Notes: generated from the sequence alone by a model not told the origin. A DNA stretch of 64,000 bases from an uncultured Planctomycetaceae bacterium (GCA_903858815.1 CAIOKE010000251.1:1-64000); one strand, 5' to 3'. Counted from the first letter of the stretch, positions 46,449-56,733 are shown. Program-made: numbers and translations.

Positions 46449-48389
46449 CTACTTCACCGACTTCTGCCAGTGTGGCCACATCGCAGCTGTCCCCACTGAA
46501 AAAGTCGTCACCTGACGTTCAGAACCATTCTGCAGATTGCGCACGAACAGATTCCGCACCCCGCCACGCTTCGAACCGTACAGCAGCCACCGTCCGTCAG
46601 GCGAAGGCGTCGGATGATAGTGCAGCGTACCGGATTCTGAGGATGTCAGCTGCCTTGCCTCTCCAGATAATGTCACCTCGAACAACTCCACCCGATCCTC
46701 GCACTGACGACTGCAATACACCACGCTGCCGTCAACTGACCAGACCGGCAGGTCACTGCTGCCCTGATGAAAATCCAGCACATCCAGAAACAGCACCCAA
46801 CCCTGATACCCGCCCTGATCTGCCAGTTGTCGCAGGCCAGTACCATCAGCCTGCACAATCCATGGATTCGCTTTTCCATGCTGCCCACTGACAAACAACA
46901 GCCACTGTCCGTCAGGTGACCACTGCGGAGCAAAATTGAAGGGATTGCCCGTCTCAATCTTCTGCCGCGATGACCCATCCGCTTTCGCAATATACACCTG
47001 ATAATCCTCGTGATAGCTGATGTGACTGCCATCCGGCGATGCGCTGTATCCGTAGGAAAACCCGGTACCACCTCCGGATACATCCCGTTTGTCGCGACCG
47101 TCCGGCTGCATCACAAACGGTCGCGACACACCATCGATCAGAGCCGTAAAGCCAAAGCCTCGCTTTTCCGGCAGAAAAAACAGCCCGGAATTGTAATGAC
47201 TCACCCGATCCACTGCCGTCACACGATCCACCGCTCCATCAGCCAGTGAAACCAATGATGCATCCAGACTCCACCGCCCCGGTTCCATCCGAAACGTCCG
47301 CTGCTGCTCCTCCCACTCAGCATTCTGCGGATGCTGCCAGCCACGATTCACGATCGCCTGCGTTCCATCGGGTGACCAGCCGGCAAACTGCGTCCACGAA
47401 TTCGACACACCGTGCCCCGCTGCCGTCTCCACGTCGTCCTCCACCAGCAGCTGCCCCCCAAGCTCCCGCAAATGACTGCCGTCCGCCTGCATCAACATCG
47501 CTCGACTGGTTCGTACGTTGGCATGCCGACCACCGGGCAAATCCGTACGCAGCTTCGTAAAACCGATCATTGGAGTCACCGGGGCTGCAGTTCGCACAAC
47601 AAAGTCCACCAGTTCCTGACATTCAAAAAAGCCAGACCACATGTTGTGCCCCTGGCCCGCCGGCACAATCAACTGAAACTGTCCTCCCGCAGCCCGATAA
47701 CGTTCCGCCGCCAGCCCGGAATTCGCCTCCAGAGGCACAACCGTGTCAACATCGCCGTGAATCGCAAACATCGGCACGCCCGCCTCCGCCAGAGGCGTCA
47801 GGCGATTCACCGGGTCGAATTCCTCCAGACGCCGTCCGAGGTCTTCCGCCGTCATTGCGAAGGCTGCAGACGCGCGCTGCAGCCCAGGATAACTTGTCAG
47901 ACTGCAGACCGGATAAATTCCTGCGAAAGCCGAAACGCGCTGCGGATGTCGGGCAGCCCACGACAGCGTCATCAGTCCTCCGCGACTGCGTCCCAACAGC
48001 ACCGGACAGGATGAAAAACCGCGTCGCACCATCTCCGCATGCAGCTGGTCATAACACTCGCAGCCTGCCGGGCTGCCGAAGGATTCACCCGCATCAATCC
48101 CGGCAATAGCGATCCCGGCTTCCTGAAACTGTCGGAACATCCACGTTTCCTCGGCACCCGGTAAACCTGGCAGTGTCGGAGCATACCAGACCCACGCTTT
48201 TCCCGATTTCTGCAAGCCCGCACGCCCCGCAATCAGAAACGCCGGACGACCTCCCACCGCAAAAACTTCCCCGGCCAGCGGAAGCTTCTTCTCTGGCACG
48301 CCCTGCTGCCCAAACACTGGCCCACCAATCAGCCCCCGCTGCCACAGCCCTGCAAGGCCGACGATCAACCACAAAAACCGAGTCGCCAT
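46449..48389 (-). CDS. Secreted alpha/beta-hydrolase fused to a C-terminal beta-propeller
   Basis: The 646-residue protein has a signal peptide, an N-terminal alpha/beta-hydrolase domain and a C-terminal TolB/WD40-like propeller. The hydrolase triad is predicted as Ser135 in LLGRSRGG, Asp215 in IHGDVDTVVP and His248 in GQGHNMW. The propeller shows repeated blade motifs such as WSPDGTQAI, ASPDGSHISY, WSPDGQWLLF and PSPDGRWLLY. Domain order is the reverse of S9 peptidases. ATG 48389 is preferred: AGGA sits upstream and the signal peptide starts there. It is upstream of the rhomboid gene on the same strand, 44 bases apart. Substrate unknown. Confidence 0.8.
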   Translation of the reverse strand: MATRFLWLIVGLAGLWQRGLIGGPVFGQQGVPEKKLPLAGEVFAVGGRPAFLIAGRAGLQKSGKAWVWYAPTLPGLPGAEETWMFRQFQEAGIAIAGIDAGESFGSPAGCECYDQLHAEMVRRGFSSCPVLLGRSRGGLMTLSWAARHPQRVSAFAGIYPVCSLTSYPGLQRASAAFAMTAEDLGRRLEEFDPVNRLTPLAEAGVPMFAIHGDVDTVVPLEANSGLAAERYRAAGGQFQLIVPAGQGHNMWSGFFECQELVDFVVRTAAPVTPMIGFTKLRTDLPGGRHANVRTSRAMLMQADGSHLRELGGQLLVEDDVETAAGHGVSNSWTQFAGWSPDGTQAIVNRGWQHPQNAEWEEQQRTFRMEPGRWSLDASLVSLADGAVDRVTAVDRVSHYNSGLFFLPEKRGFGFTALIDGVSRPFVMQPDGRDKRDVSGGGTGFSYGYSASPDGSHISYHEDYQVYIAKADGSSRQKIETGNPFNFAPQWSPDGQWLLFVSGQHGKANPWIVQADGTGLRQLADQGGYQGWVLFLDVLDFHQGSSDLPVWSVDGSVVYCSRQCEDRVELFEVTLSGEARQLTSSESGTLHYHPTPSPDGRWLLYGSKRGGVRNLFVRNLQNGSERQVTTFSVGTAAMWPHWQKSVK

Positions 48390-48568
48390 ACCCGTTCCTT
48401 CCCCACAGACACATTCCGATCGACGACACTGACAATTCCACCGGATTTCCTGTAACATCAACGCAGTCCGTCGCTATTGTGGCGGATCTTCTGCCATTTT
48501 CCTACCAGACTCGACGCTTGTCGCTGCAGTCTTCGACTGCCCGTTTCATTGCCGGAAGACCCCAACGG

Positions 48569-49576
48569 ATGACCACCGACAATTCTTTGCTGATCCAGCA
48601 ACTCGAAACTTTCCGTCTTGATTTCCACAAGCTCCGATCGGAAATCTCACGAGTCATCGTGGGTCAGACAGAGATTCTGGATGATACTCTGATCGCCCTG
48701 ATCGGTGGCGGACACGTATTGCTTGAAGGTGTCCCGGGGCTTGGTAAAACGCTCACCGTCCGTACTCTGGCCAGTGCTCTGCAACTGGATTTCCGTCGCA
48801 TTCAGTTTACTCCCGATCTGATGCCCGCGGACCTGATTGGCACGCAGGTACTTTCCGAAACGGCCGATGGTCGCCGGGTCTTTGATTTTCAGAAAGGCCC
48901 TCTGTTCACCAACATTCTGCTGGCCGACGAAATTAACCGAGCGACCCCCAAGACGCAGTCTGCACTTCTCGAATCCATGCAGGAACACTCCGTGACCGTC
49001 GCCGGCGCGACGCACCGCCTGTCCGAGCCGTTCTTCGTCATGGCCACCCAGAATCCCCTGGAAATGGAAGGCACATACCCACTCCCCGAAGCCCAGCTCG
49101 ACCGATTTTTCGCCAAACTGCTGGTTCGATATCCGCAACCGGCGGATCTTGAGACAATCCTTGACCGCACCACCGGCACCAGTCAACCAACCGTGACTCC
49201 CGTCCTCAGTGGAGCTCGCATTCTGGAAATGTCCGCTCTGGCTCGACAGATCCCGATCGCCAAAGACATTCAACGCTACGCCATCGCGCTGGTCACTGCC
49301 ACTCATCCTGAACAGCACACGTCATCTGAGACGGCCCGTCGCTATATTCGTTACGGTTCCAGCCCACGCGGTCTGCAGGCACTGATCCTTGGGGCGAAGA
49401 TTCGAGCGATTCTGGACGGTCGCTGTCATGTCGCAACTGCAGATCTGCAGCAAATGGCACTCCCGGTACTGCGTCATCGCATGATCCTGAATTTTGAAGG
49501 ACAGGCGGAAGGCATCAGCACGGATGACGTCATCCGTCGCATCATGAATCAGATGGACACTGCGTCCGCCTCCTGA
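48569..49576 (+). CDS. MoxR family AAA+ ATPase
   Basis: The 335-residue protein has the MoxR features: HVLLEGVPGLGKT Walker A, the LMPADLIGTQV insert, ILLADEINRATPK Walker B, ALLESMQEHSVTV, and FFVMATQNPLEMEGTYPLPEAQLDRF with sensor and arginine-finger residues. MoxR ATPases act as chaperones for vWA-containing partners, which are encoded immediately downstream. ATG 48569 has GGAAG about 11 bases upstream; earlier in-frame starts overlap the opposite-strand gene and lack homology. It is the first gene of a five-gene run. Confidence 0.95.
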   Translation: MTTDNSLLIQQLETFRLDFHKLRSEISRVIVGQTEILDDTLIALIGGGHVLLEGVPGLGKTLTVRTLASALQLDFRRIQFTPDLMPADLIGTQVLSETADGRRVFDFQKGPLFTNILLADEINRATPKTQSALLESMQEHSVTVAGATHRLSEPFFVMATQNPLEMEGTYPLPEAQLDRFFAKLLVRYPQPADLETILDRTTGTSQPTVTPVLSGARILEMSALARQIPIAKDIQRYAIALVTATHPEQHTSSETARRYIRYGSSPRGLQALILGAKIRAILDGRCHVATADLQQMALPVLRHRMILNFEGQAEGISTDDVIRRIMNQMDTASAS

Positions 49577-49620
49577 AAACGCGGAAATCACCCGATATCT
49601 TCGCCTCGGCACACGGCCCC

Positions 49621-50493
49621 ATGCTGTTTCCTTCCGATTTCCTGACACGCCTCGAATACCTTTCGATCATGTCGAAACGGGTGTTTCGTGGACAACTGCT
49701 GGCTCAGCGCAGAACTCGCCAGACAGGTTCCGGTATCGAATTCTCCGACCATCGCGAATACAGCCCCGGCGAAGACCTCCGGTATCTCGACTGGAACATC
49801 TATGCCCGGCACGGGGACCTCCTGATCCGACGCTTTCAGGAAGAACAGGACCTGCACGTCTGGCTGCTGCTCGACTGTTCACGCAGCATGAACTTTGCCA
49901 ATGGTCGTAAATTCGAACTGGCTCGTCAGCTGACCGCTGCACTTGCCTGGATCGCACTCGCAGACCTCGATCGCATCTCTGTCCTCGCCTGTGCCGCCGG
50001 AGTTGTTCAGCAGTTTCCACTCACTCGCGGTCGCGAACGAATCCTGCCCCTCATGCAGTTCCTCGAGACCCTCTCTGCGGATCGCCACGAAACCCGTCTG
50101 CAGGAATCTGTACGTCAGTTTCTGCACCGCCGACCTCGTCCCGGAATCGCCGTTGTACTCAGCGACCTGTTTGACCCCTACGGTTTTGAAACGGGCCTTG
50201 ATCAGTTGCGTTTCAGCGGGTTTGACCTGCACGTCATTCAACTGCACCACCCCCTGGACGCAGAACCCGGTCTGCTGGGAGATGCCGAGATTGTGGATCT
50301 GGAATCCGGGAGAATCCTGCAGACCACGATCACCGAGCAGATGCTGGCACAGTATCGTCAACTGTTTCAGCAGCATCAGTTGTCCGTACGCCAGTACTGT
50401 GCCCGTTACAACCTCGGCTGCACTCAGTCCAGCACCAAAGCAGAATTCGATGCACTGGTCATGGCCATGATGCGACAGTCAGCCACCTCTTAA
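49621..50493 (+). CDS. DUF58 domain protein of a MoxR-vWA operon
   Basis: The 290-residue protein carries the DUF58 signature GIEFSDHREYSPGEDLRYLDWNIYAR in its N-terminal part and a vWA-like fold in the remainder, with LLLDCSRSM as a MIDAS-like start. DUF58 proteins always accompany MoxR ATPases. No membrane helix is seen, so it is probably cytoplasmic and a direct MoxR partner. It begins 44 bases after moxR and is followed 26 bases later by the next vWA gene. Confidence 0.93.
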   Translation: MLFPSDFLTRLEYLSIMSKRVFRGQLLAQRRTRQTGSGIEFSDHREYSPGEDLRYLDWNIYARHGDLLIRRFQEEQDLHVWLLLDCSRSMNFANGRKFELARQLTAALAWIALADLDRISVLACAAGVVQQFPLTRGRERILPLMQFLETLSADRHETRLQESVRQFLHRRPRPGIAVVLSDLFDPYGFETGLDQLRFSGFDLHVIQLHHPLDAEPGLLGDAEIVDLESGRILQTTITEQMLAQYRQLFQQHQLSVRQYCARYNLGCTQSSTKAEFDALVMAMMRQSATS

Positions 50494-50519
50494 AACTCCC
50501 CGGAACACGTTTTTAAACC

Positions 50520-52490
50520 ATGACATTTCTGGTCCCGACAGCCTTCGCCCTCGCTGTGATCGCCATTCCGATCACTGTGCTCTACATCCTGAAACTCAGG
50601 ATGCGGCAGGTGCATGTCTCTTCCGATCTGTTCTGGCAGCAGATTTTTACCGCCCGACCGCCGCGTTCCTTCTGGAGTCGTTTCCGGCATCCTCTGTCGT
50701 GGCTGGCGCAGCTGTTAATCCTGCTGGCGATCGTAGTCGCCGCCGCCGACCCACGCTGGAACTCCACTCAGACAGAGCAGCGTCTGGTACTGATCCTCGA
50801 TGTTTCAGCCAGCATGCAGGCCTCCGAACCTCGTGGCCAACGATTTGAACTTGCGCGCACAAGAGCCCTGCAGATTATCAATGGGCTGCCAGCCAGCGCA
50901 CAGGCCGCTGTCATCGCAGCCAACCATCGCCCGGAAATCCTGTGCAGCATGACCGATCACATTCCCGACCTGCTGCGCGCCGTCACCTCAGTAGGACCCT
51001 CTGCTGCTCCCGGACGCCCCGATCTTGCCGTCTCCATCGCTTCCAGCCTCCTTCAAGAGACAAACGCCGCGTCAATCCTGCTGCTGTCCGATCGCTGCTT
51101 CGACGCCACATCGCTGCCGGCAGAACCCCGCCTGACCATCGAGACTGTCGGAACCCCGCTGCCGAACATCGGCATCGTGGGGGTTCAGGCCCTGCGGAAC
51201 TCGGATGACCCCCTGTCCGCCGAATTGCTGGTCGCCGTCCGCAATGCTTCCTCGCTGCCCGCAGAAGCTGTTCTGCAGCTGCGAATGAACGAAACACTCA
51301 GCTATGTCGAGCGACTCAGCCTGGCACCTGAAGAAACAACCTCAAAAACGTTTCCTCGCATCGGCCCTGCAGGCGGAATCTGGCAAGCAGAACTGCGCGA
51401 AATCCGGTTTCTTCAGAATGCCGCAGATACCATTACCTCGGCCCCAGCAGCCACAGCCCCTGCAGATGCTCTGGCTATCGACAACACCGCTGCTGCTGTG
51501 CTGCCTGCAGCAAACAGACAGACAGTGCGACTTATCAGTTCCAATGGCTATTTTGTCCAGAAAGTCCTTGAAGCAGATCCCCTGATTGATCTGCAGGTGC
51601 AGTCCGCGATCACTGAATCACCCGCGAACGAACCAGCCCAGATCACAATCCTGCACGAACTGGTACCTGCGCGGCTGCCAGCCGGGCCCGTGATCGTACT
51701 GGACCCGCGAGGCGACTGCGATGCCTGGGCCCTGAAGGAAACTCGCCAGAATCCACTTCCATCACCTGCTGTGGAAGCACATCCCATCACCAGAAATTTT
51801 CGTCTTGATGATGTGCTGATACCTGCTGCCACGGAACTGGAGTTCCGCCTGCCAGCGCGTGTCCTCGCCGTCGCAGAAGACGGTCTGCCCCTGTGCGTAC
51901 TGCTGCAGCGACCCACTGGCCCCGTACTCGTCGTCCCTCTGCAACTGACGCAAAGTGACCTTGCTTTCCGTACGGTCTTTCCGATTCTGATTTCGAACAC
52001 TCTGCGCTGGTTTGCCAACACCACCCACCTGACTGCTTCAGCCCTGCAGGCCGGGCAGCAGATCGCAGTGCCACTGCCCAGCGCCACATTCACTCAGCGG
52101 ACGGCGGCGGAAGCAGACATTCAGCAGGTTCTGCTCAGGTCCCCCGCAGGTCGATCAGAACTGATCCCACTCGTTCGCACTGCTGACGGTTCAGCAGAAC
52201 TGAGGGCTCTGACTGGCCCACTGTGTGAAACCGGTTTGTGGTCGGTCGAACCCACCGGAACGCTTGCGGGAATCGGCGTGCCGTCAAAGTCCGCTGTAAC
52301 CATAGCCGTGAATCTGGCGTCAGCTGCAGAGTCGGATCTGCGGCCCCCAGGCCCTGTCAGCGAACCTGCCTCGGCCGACTCACGAACCCCGCGTTCCGGC
52401 AGCAGACCGCTCTGGTTCTGGATTTGTTGTACAGCAGCTTTCCTGCTGATACTGGAATGGTTCCTGTATCAACGTCGCTGGATCACCTGA
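50520..52490 (+). CDS. BatA/vWA domain membrane protein
   Basis: The 656-residue protein has two N-terminal membrane helices (about 5-24 and 60-80, BatA N-terminal type), a vWA domain starting LILDVSASM with the metal-ion DxSxS, and a C-terminal helix (LWFWICCTAAFLLILEWFLY) with positive residues after it. The central part (about 245-600) is periplasmic-like, with proline- and alanine-rich linkers. It forms part of the aerotolerance-type operon with MoxR and DUF58, but the actual function in Planctomycetes is unknown. Seven bases separate its stop from the next ATG. Confidence 0.88.
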   Translation: MTFLVPTAFALAVIAIPITVLYILKLRMRQVHVSSDLFWQQIFTARPPRSFWSRFRHPLSWLAQLLILLAIVVAAADPRWNSTQTEQRLVLILDVSASMQASEPRGQRFELARTRALQIINGLPASAQAAVIAANHRPEILCSMTDHIPDLLRAVTSVGPSAAPGRPDLAVSIASSLLQETNAASILLLSDRCFDATSLPAEPRLTIETVGTPLPNIGIVGVQALRNSDDPLSAELLVAVRNASSLPAEAVLQLRMNETLSYVERLSLAPEETTSKTFPRIGPAGGIWQAELREIRFLQNAADTITSAPAATAPADALAIDNTAAAVLPAANRQTVRLISSNGYFVQKVLEADPLIDLQVQSAITESPANEPAQITILHELVPARLPAGPVIVLDPRGDCDAWALKETRQNPLPSPAVEAHPITRNFRLDDVLIPAATELEFRLPARVLAVAEDGLPLCVLLQRPTGPVLVVPLQLTQSDLAFRTVFPILISNTLRWFANTTHLTASALQAGQQIAVPLPSATFTQRTAAEADIQQVLLRSPAGRSELIPLVRTADGSAELRALTGPLCETGLWSVEPTGTLAGIGVPSKSAVTIAVNLASAAESDLRPPGPVSEPASADSRTPRSGSRPLWFWICCTAAFLLILEWFLYQRRWIT

Positions 52491-52497
52491 AGCCACC

Positions 52498-55140
52498 ATG
52501 ATTTTCGAATTCGCTCAACCGGTACTGCTGCTGCTGGCGATTCCTTCCGGAATCCTGCTCTGGCTGCTGTATCGTCGCAGCCTCAGCGACTTCCCGCTCC
52601 GACAGCGTCAACTCAGTCTTGCTGTCCGTGGCCTGTTAATTGCCCTGCTGCTCTGCAGTGTGGCAGGGATGACTTTGCTGAAATCATCAACAACTCCATG
52701 GGTCGTGTTTGTGACCGATATCAGCCGAAGTATCGGACCTGAAGGGCGGAAGGCGGCGGCTGAATTCCTGAACTCTGCAGAACAGGTCCGAGCCGGTCGT
52801 CCGGCGACCTGGATTTCCTTTGCGGGCAGCCCTGAGGCACCTCTGTCGTCTTTCCCTGAGCTGAAAGCGGCCTCCGACTCGAAGTCGCAATCGTCCCGCA
52901 CAGAGCCCGCGCCACCACAGACGCCAGACACCACAACGCAGCTCCCCGCGACCGATATTGAACGGGCTCTGGAACTGGCCATCGCCACTGTTCCCCCCGG
53001 CTTCGTGCCCCGGATTCTGCTGCTGAGTGACGGCAATCAGACGGCCGGTGACGCCATCGCAGCAGCCTCACGAGGCATGGCAGAAATCTGGACCGTCCCA
53101 CTGCCTCCGCCACAGGCTCCCGAAGTGCAGATTGCCGCCCTGCAGGCTCCAGAACAGGTTCGTCAGGGAGAACCCTTTGTTGTGGAGGCTGAGATCTCAG
53201 CCAATCATGCTGACGAAGCTGTTGTGGAACTCTTTCGCGGCGAATTTCGTGCCGCAGCCCGGCGAGTGACGCTGCAGCCAGGTTCCAGTACTGTCCGCTT
53301 CGAACAAACGGTTGATCAGGATCGTATCGCCGAGTTCCGCGTCAGGATTTCCGGACTGCAGCAGGACACGCTGCTCGATAACAATACGGACCAGATCCTT
53401 GTGAGCGCATCCGGCAAACCCCGAGTCTTACTGGTGGAATCAGACCCGGATCAGATTCAGGAACTGGCTTTCGCTCTGGAAGAGCAGGGGATTCCGGTCG
53501 ACGTGCGTCCGATCGCAGGATTGCCGGAGTCACTGGACGCCCTGCAGAACTATGAGCTGCTGATACTTTCCAATGTCCCAGCATTGCAGGTTTCGCGTCA
53601 GCAGATGGATGTCATTCAGACATGGGTCCGGGACTTTGGTGGTGGCTTCCTGATGCTGGGCGGTGATCAGTCGTTCGGACTGGGAGGCTATTATCAGACC
53701 CCCATCGACGAATTACTTCCGGTCCGCAGTGACTTTGAGAAGGAGCAGGAGAAACCATCGCTGGGGATGGTTCTGGTCATCGATCGATCGGGATCGATGG
53801 AAGGTGAGAAACTGGATATGGCTCGAGCGGCAGCTCGGTCGGCCGTAGACCTGCTGGGTCCTCGCGATCAGGTTGCCGTGCTGGCCTTCGACGATCAGAC
53901 GTGGGTCATTTCCGAGTTGCAGACGGCCGCCAACCGCAGCCGTATCGCGGACCAGATCAGCAGAATTCAGCCGGGCGGAGGAACTAATATGTTTCCGGCA
54001 ATGGAATCTGCCTTCGAAACTCTGAATGCGGCCAGCCTGCGTCTGAGACACGTCATTATGCTGACCGACGGGATCTCCAACAGCGGAAACTTTGAGGGCC
54101 TTGCCCGCCAGATGGCCGCGGCCCGCATGACTGTTTCGGTCGTGGCACTGGGCCCCGAAGACGCCACGGATATCCGCTTGCTGAAGTCCATTGCGACGCT
54201 CGGTCGCGGACGATTTTACCACGCCGTGGATCCGGCGCAGGTGCCCCGCATTTTTGCCAAAGAAACGCTGACTGCAGGAAAAGCGGCAATCAATGAGGAC
54301 CCCTTCCTGCCGCAGATTGTCAGAGCGACGAAGGCCCTTGCTGATATCGAGCTCGAAGCCGCTCCGCTGCTGCTGGGCAGTGTTGTCACTCGGCCCAAAG
54401 CAGCAGCAGAAGTGATTCTGTCAACAGAAAAGGGCGACCCGCTGCTGGCCTGGTGGCGTTATGGACTGGGAATGACAGGCGCCTTCACATCTGATGCCAA
54501 AAATCGCTGGGCTGCCGAATGGATTACCTGGCCGGGCTTCGGCAAATTCTGGACTCAGACTGCTCGCCAGCTGATGCGCCCCGGTGGCAACCAGAATATC
54601 AGCCTCGCAGTGCAACGGACGGGCCAACAGGCCGTGATCACTGTCGATGCTCTGCTGCCAGACGGGACTTTTCTGAACTCCGCACAAGCCCGCCTGAAAG
54701 TAAGCAGTCCTGATCTGCAGCAGCAGGATCTGGATCTTGTCCAGACAGCTCCCGGTCGATACGAAGCCAGTCTGCAACTGGACACTCCGGGGATCTGGAA
54801 TCTTGAAGCTGCTGTGACTGAGGCCAATCAGCCCCCATTGAGAATTTCTCGTCCGCTGTATGCCGGCCGTTCGGATGAACTGCGACTGCGTCCCGTGAAT
54901 CAGGAACTGCTGCAGCAGCTGGCGACTATCAGTGGCGGGGTCACCAACCCTGCACCGGCTGACGTCTTTCGTGCATCCGGTCGCCAGACCCGCAGATCGA
55001 TCCCCCTGCGAACGTGGCTGCTGAGTGCCGCAGCGATCCTGCTGTTGCTGGATATCGCACTGCGACGCATCGAACTGCAGCCACGCAGACTTTCTGCTGG
55101 ACAGCCGGTAGTCACTTCCACAGGAGTCGGAGCACCATGA
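52498..55140 (+). CDS. Large vWA and glutamine-amidotransferase-like membrane protein
   Basis: The 880-residue protein has two N-terminal membrane helices, a first vWA-like domain with a degenerate MIDAS (VTDISRS), an Ig-like section, a class I glutamine-amidotransferase-like domain containing GGGFLMLGGDQSFGLGGY, and a second vWA domain with a proper MIDAS (VIDRSGSM, later TDGIS). A C-terminal helix is near LLSAAAILLLLDIALRR. The amidotransferase fold here usually lacks glutaminase activity. The stop overlaps the next start by four bases (ATGA), showing translational coupling. Function unknown; probably an envelope complex driven by MoxR. Confidence 0.87.
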   Translation: MIFEFAQPVLLLLAIPSGILLWLLYRRSLSDFPLRQRQLSLAVRGLLIALLLCSVAGMTLLKSSTTPWVVFVTDISRSIGPEGRKAAAEFLNSAEQVRAGRPATWISFAGSPEAPLSSFPELKAASDSKSQSSRTEPAPPQTPDTTTQLPATDIERALELAIATVPPGFVPRILLLSDGNQTAGDAIAAASRGMAEIWTVPLPPPQAPEVQIAALQAPEQVRQGEPFVVEAEISANHADEAVVELFRGEFRAAARRVTLQPGSSTVRFEQTVDQDRIAEFRVRISGLQQDTLLDNNTDQILVSASGKPRVLLVESDPDQIQELAFALEEQGIPVDVRPIAGLPESLDALQNYELLILSNVPALQVSRQQMDVIQTWVRDFGGGFLMLGGDQSFGLGGYYQTPIDELLPVRSDFEKEQEKPSLGMVLVIDRSGSMEGEKLDMARAAARSAVDLLGPRDQVAVLAFDDQTWVISELQTAANRSRIADQISRIQPGGGTNMFPAMESAFETLNAASLRLRHVIMLTDGISNSGNFEGLARQMAAARMTVSVVALGPEDATDIRLLKSIATLGRGRFYHAVDPAQVPRIFAKETLTAGKAAINEDPFLPQIVRATKALADIELEAAPLLLGSVVTRPKAAAEVILSTEKGDPLLAWWRYGLGMTGAFTSDAKNRWAAEWITWPGFGKFWTQTARQLMRPGGNQNISLAVQRTGQQAVITVDALLPDGTFLNSAQARLKVSSPDLQQQDLDLVQTAPGRYEASLQLDTPGIWNLEAAVTEANQPPLRISRPLYAGRSDELRLRPVNQELLQQLATISGGVTNPAPADVFRASGRQTRRSIPLRTWLLSAAAILLLLDIALRRIELQPRRLSAGQPVVTSTGVGAP

Positions 55141-56633
55141 AGCATACTCCCTGCCTGACGCAGATGCTCCGACCATTCCAGCAGCGACAACGCCTGATGC
55201 GAATCTGGCATGCAGCTGCACGAGCCCTGCTGATCACCTCCTCATTCGTCACAGTGATCACTTTGGCAGCATCCTGTTTTGGCTTTTCGTGGTCGCCGGC
55301 CCTGCCGCCGTTGCTGGCTGTCGTCTCGGCAGCAATTGCAGCACTGAGTGTGCTGCTCAGAACTTCAACCATCCGTCAGACGGCTCGCTGGCTGGATCAG
55401 ACGTTACAGCTCAAAGACCGCTTGTCCTCAGCACTCCAGTTTCAGCAGGAGCCAGACCTGACACCGGTCCAGCAGCTGCAGATCGCCGACGCCCATCAGC
55501 AGCTGGCCCGTTTCACCGCAGAACACGTCGTTCCGCTGGTAACACCTGTCGAGTGGAAACGCGGTCTGGCATTCACAGCCATCGCAACGCTGCTGGCCGT
55601 TGTCGGGCCTTTTCAGTGGTCCGATGCTTCTGTTGGCACTGCTGCAGGAAAAACAGCGATGCGGGAAGGTCAGCGCATGCAGGCCGAGCTGGCGCCGCTG
55701 GAAGAAGCTGCTCGAGAATCCACCGACAAAGACCTGCAACAGACGTTGCAATCCATGAATCGCACTCTTCAGGAATTGCAGACGCAGCCACTGCCCCCGG
55801 AGGAAGCATTTGCAAAACTGGCCGAGATGGAGAATTCACTGCAGCAGCTTCAGCAGAAACTTAATAACCCGGCGACCATGCAGCAGTTGAAAGACGTCGG
55901 CGAAGCGATGTCGGCTGCAGACGAACTGGAAGATGTTGGAAACCTGCTGAGCAGCGGAAAACTGGATCAGGCGGCCGCTGAGCTGGCCAGAACTCAGGCC
56001 CCCCAACTGGATCGCAGTGAACGACGCGCCGTAGCTGAAAAACTGCAGCAGTTGCAGCAACAATTCCAGCAGTCTGCCACGCCCCAGGGATCGCAGAAAG
56101 TCGCAGATGCCGCCGGCAGGATGTCTGAGGGTCTGCAGAATCAGGATGCACAGAAGTTCGAGGAGGCAGCAGAAGGCCTCGCGTCCGAAGCCAAACGTCT
56201 GGCCGGACAGAAGAAACTGTCTGAACTGCTGCAGCAGCAGATGCAGAGCCTCGCACAGGCTCGCTCGGAATTCGAAAGTGAAGCGGGGAACCAGGCTCAG
56301 GGACAGGGTCGCGGCGGAAATAAAGCCGGAAAAGGATCTGCTGGTGATCCTCGTGGCCAACAGACAGCTCAGTCGGCCGCTGGCAGTGAACTGCGACTTA
56401 CCGGCGAGGATTCCGGAACCGGGACTGCAGAAACAGAGAAATCCGAAGGGCAGCCTCAGGATCAGCAGGCTGAACGCGAATATCGTCAGAATGCCCAGCG
56501 GTATGAGGCGCTGAACGAGGCGGCATTGCGATCTGAGCCCATTCCACCGGGTCAGAAAAGCCTGATCCGCAGGTACTTCCAGCTGATTCGCCCGACACAA
56601 CAGCCCGCAGACAACACTGCCACACCTCGCTGA
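55137..56633 (+). CDS. Gln-rich coiled-coil membrane protein of the MoxR operon
   Basis: The 498-residue protein has two hydrophobic segments near the N-terminus (about 24-50 and 55-72), a third near 140-155, and then a long, Gln- and Leu-rich coiled coil (about 175-360) followed by a charged, Gly/Gln-rich region and a tail with the motif SLIRRYFQLIRP. The start is ATG 55137, overlapping the previous stop by four bases. Comparable proteins with long coiled coils close many planctomycete MoxR operons, but I do not know the role. It may scaffold the vWA proteins. Confidence 0.8.
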   Translation: MKHTPCLTQMLRPFQQRQRLMRIWHAAARALLITSSFVTVITLAASCFGFSWSPALPPLLAVVSAAIAALSVLLRTSTIRQTARWLDQTLQLKDRLSSALQFQQEPDLTPVQQLQIADAHQQLARFTAEHVVPLVTPVEWKRGLAFTAIATLLAVVGPFQWSDASVGTAAGKTAMREGQRMQAELAPLEEAARESTDKDLQQTLQSMNRTLQELQTQPLPPEEAFAKLAEMENSLQQLQQKLNNPATMQQLKDVGEAMSAADELEDVGNLLSSGKLDQAAAELARTQAPQLDRSERRAVAEKLQQLQQQFQQSATPQGSQKVADAAGRMSEGLQNQDAQKFEEAAEGLASEAKRLAGQKKLSELLQQQMQSLAQARSEFESEAGNQAQGQGRGGNKAGKGSAGDPRGQQTAQSAAGSELRLTGEDSGTGTAETEKSEGQPQDQQAEREYRQNAQRYEALNEAALRSEPIPPGQKSLIRRYFQLIRPTQQPADNTATPR

Positions 56634-56733
56634 CAACTGACTGGAAGTTCTGTCCTGAATCTCCTATGGTCCCTGATGGTCCTGCTGACTCTCTGATACC
56701 CCCACTGTTGATCCATCAATGGAAGATTGGCTC

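Noticed and set aside
48647-49318. Minus-strand frame of 223 codons
   Set aside because: It is the shadow of the MoxR gene; all motifs are on the plus strand.
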